From Candidatus Omnitrophota bacterium (GTDB lineage Bacteria > Verrucomicrobiota > Verrucomicrobiia > Limisphaerales > UBA1319): a stretch of DNA of 15,865 nucleotides. The stretch lies in NCBI GenBank assembly GCA_023473405.1, contig JAMCZD010000147.1:1-15865 (forward strand), in the 5' to 3' direction. The stretch's first letter is position 1. Each line of letters begins with the position of its first letter. This document shows, one piece after another, positions 14,612-15,865 of the stretch. The notes beneath the pieces were generated by a model, which had not been told where the DNA came from, did no database searches, and saw nothing but the letters and a program-made list of their open reading frames with translations. Both the position numbers and the translations under genes were made by a program.

Positions 14612-15865
14612 CTATTGGGCAGGTGCCGCGTGGAAATAAGTCTGCCATCCCAGATAATGGGTGAGGGCATCGTGAATGCCTTCCGCCACCGGGGCAAGGG
14701 TTGCCGCAACGTGATGCTCGTAACCGTTCCGGCAGATAAACTCGAGCAATGCCTGGAACCGCGGCACCTCGATGACGCCATAACCGCCAAAGGTCTCCAA
14801 CCGGTCATCGGTGAAACGCCCCTCGCCGTAATACGCCGAAATCCGTCCGCGAAGGTCGTCGGTTGAGACGCGGCAATAGGTGAAGAGGCTGGGGCGAATC
14901 CGCCCGACGATAGTTCCGTATGTGTTGGCCTGGCCGACGGTGCCGGCGATGATCTCCTGGTAATCCATCTTATGCTCGATGAAGAACGACGCCGGCAGGT
15001 TCGAACAATGAAACACCACACCCTTGTTGGCATTTTGGCCGAAGTCATTGTTCCAATCGAGCAAGGCCGCCGGTTGTTCGGATGCCGCCTGAAGAATGAT
15101 CATGCCGACCAACCCCGCAATGTCCGTTTCGCAAGCGCTGGGCATGAGCTTATTGGACATCATGCTCATGAGCGCGCAGGGGACTACGCCGAAGAATTCC
15201 TCCAACGCGGTCCAGCACTGAACCGCCGTGGCGGTAATCTGGTTTGCCTGCATCCACCGGTCCATTACCACTCCCAATTTCGCCATGCGCATCAGGCTTT
15301 CCCGGGGAACGGCGCGGGCTTGAGTATAAGCGTGAATCGCCGCCAGTTTCTCCCGCACCACCGGTTCTTCATCACCCAAACGGCGGGTCTGGCCTAATAC
15401 CTCGGATAAGTCCAGCGTCTCCACGCTGATCCCGCTTGCTTCGAGCAGTTTCTCGCTGAAACGAACGGTGTTGAAGGCCGCCGGACGCGCCCCAATGGCC
15501 CCGATCCGCGCCTGTTTCAACCGGCCAACGACGCGGCAAGTGGCGGCAAACCGCCGCAGGTCCTGCCGGAACTCGACGCTCTTCGGGTCCGTAGTGTGGC
15601 GCCGCGTCAGGGAGAACGGGATACCGTATTGCCGCAGGTTGTTGCACACCGACATCTTCCCGCAAAAACTGTCCCGCCGGTCGCGAATGGTCATTTTCTC
15701 GCCGTCATCATTGAAGGCCTGGACCAGAACGGGCACCGACAAGCCGGACCACCGCAACGTATTCGCCACAGCCCGCTCGTCACCGAAGTTGGGCAGGCTC
15801 ACCAGCACGCCATCGATGCTCTCCCGGCGCGCCTTGAACCATTCGGCGCATTTTTGCGGGAAGAT
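14612..15865 (-). CDS. L-fucose/L-arabinose isomerase-family protein (partial, right edge)
   Basis: The frame is open through base 15865, so the N-terminus lies outside; 417 codons are visible, starting IFPQKCAEWFKARRESIDGV. Motifs such as LVSLPNFGDE, GKMSVCNNLRQYGIPFSL, LLDWNNDFG, KGVVFHCSNLPASFF and VGRIRPSLFTYCRVSTDD are typical of the COG2407 / FucI-like family of sugar isomerases. Its position directly upstream of araB and araD, with no classical AraA (COG2160) in the window, suggests it supplies L-arabinose isomerisation to L-ribulose. That is inferred from context; these enzymes can act on L-fucose, D-arabinose and other pentoses or hexoses. A GTG at 15808 is in frame but starts inside a conserved block, so it is not the start. 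Everything visible is intact. Confidence 0.88.
   Translation of the reverse strand: MFPQKCAEWFKARRESIDGVLVSLPNFGDERAVANTLRWSGLSVPVLVQAFNDDGEKMTIRDRRDSFCGKMSVCNNLRQYGIPFSLTRRHTTDPKSVEFRQDLRRFAATCRVVGRLKQARIGAIGARPAAFNTVRFSEKLLEASGISVETLDLSEVLGQTRRLGDEEPVVREKLAAIHAYTQARAVPRESLMRMAKLGVVMDRWMQANQITATAVQCWTALEEFFGVVPCALMSMMSNKLMPSACETDIAGLVGMIILQAASEQPAALLDWNNDFGQNANKGVVFHCSNLPASFFIEHKMDYQEIIAGTVGQANTYGTIVGRIRPSLFTYCRVSTDDLRGRISAYYGEGRFTDDRLETFGGYGVIEVPRFQALLEFICRNGYEHHVAATLAPVAEGIHDALTHYLGWQTYFHAAPAQ

Overview
The window looks like a chromosomal segment of a Verrucomicrobium (PVC superphylum; Pedosphaera/Limisphaerales-like), moderately GC-rich and possibly from a metagenome-assembled genome. Three things point there. 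A 51-residue protein (minus strand, 4630-4785) resembles the small basic protein known from Verrucomicrobia and Chlamydiae. A secreted protease ends in a PEP-CTERM sorting tail. A Tat-exported Gfo/Idh/MocA oxidoreductase sits beside a plant-polysaccharide sugar locus. I found no clear Shine-Dalgarno sequence before most starts, so several start choices rest on domain content and gene spacing.

Region 1 (1-4785, minus strand) is one tightly packed housekeeping operon. Read in its own direction it runs: small basic protein, RluB-type pseudouridine synthase, secreted SH3-domain protein, folD, a small DUF6941-like protein, aroB, and a pabA/trpG-type glutamine amidotransferase that runs off the left edge. 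Two junctions are translationally coupled (ATGA at 3914-3917, TGATG at 2860-2864) and the other gaps are 5-22 bases. Shikimate/chorismate synthesis, chorismate amination and one-carbon folate metabolism are thus grouped with a translation module and an envelope protein.

Region 2 (4786-6740) starts with about 350 bases without a recognisable gene. Two plus-strand genes follow: a DUF971 (GBBH-like N-terminal) protein and a secreted trypsin-like serine protease with a PEP-CTERM tail. Behind the protease lies a double-hairpin intergenic repeat.

Region 3 (6741-15865, minus strand) is an L-arabinose / arabinan utilisation locus. It holds an L-fucose/L-arabinose isomerase-family protein (right edge, partial), ribulokinase AraB, L-ribulose-5-phosphate 4-epimerase AraD, a regulatory gap with a LacI-family-type operator, an SGLT-type sodium/sugar symporter, an exported GH51 alpha-L-arabinofuranosidase and the Tat-signal oxidoreductase. 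The implied flow is: arabinofuranosidase frees L-arabinose outside the cytoplasm, the symporter imports it, and isomerase, kinase and epimerase convert it to D-xylulose 5-phosphate. The isomerase is not of the classical AraA type.

The strongest anomaly is a perfect 118-bp tandem duplication (11644-11882) inside the symporter gene. It shifts the frame and splits the gene in two; deleting one unit restores a canonical 603-residue SGLT protein. It is either a very recent disabling mutation or an assembly artefact. I did not find a new defence, CRISPR, mobile or RNA-based system here.
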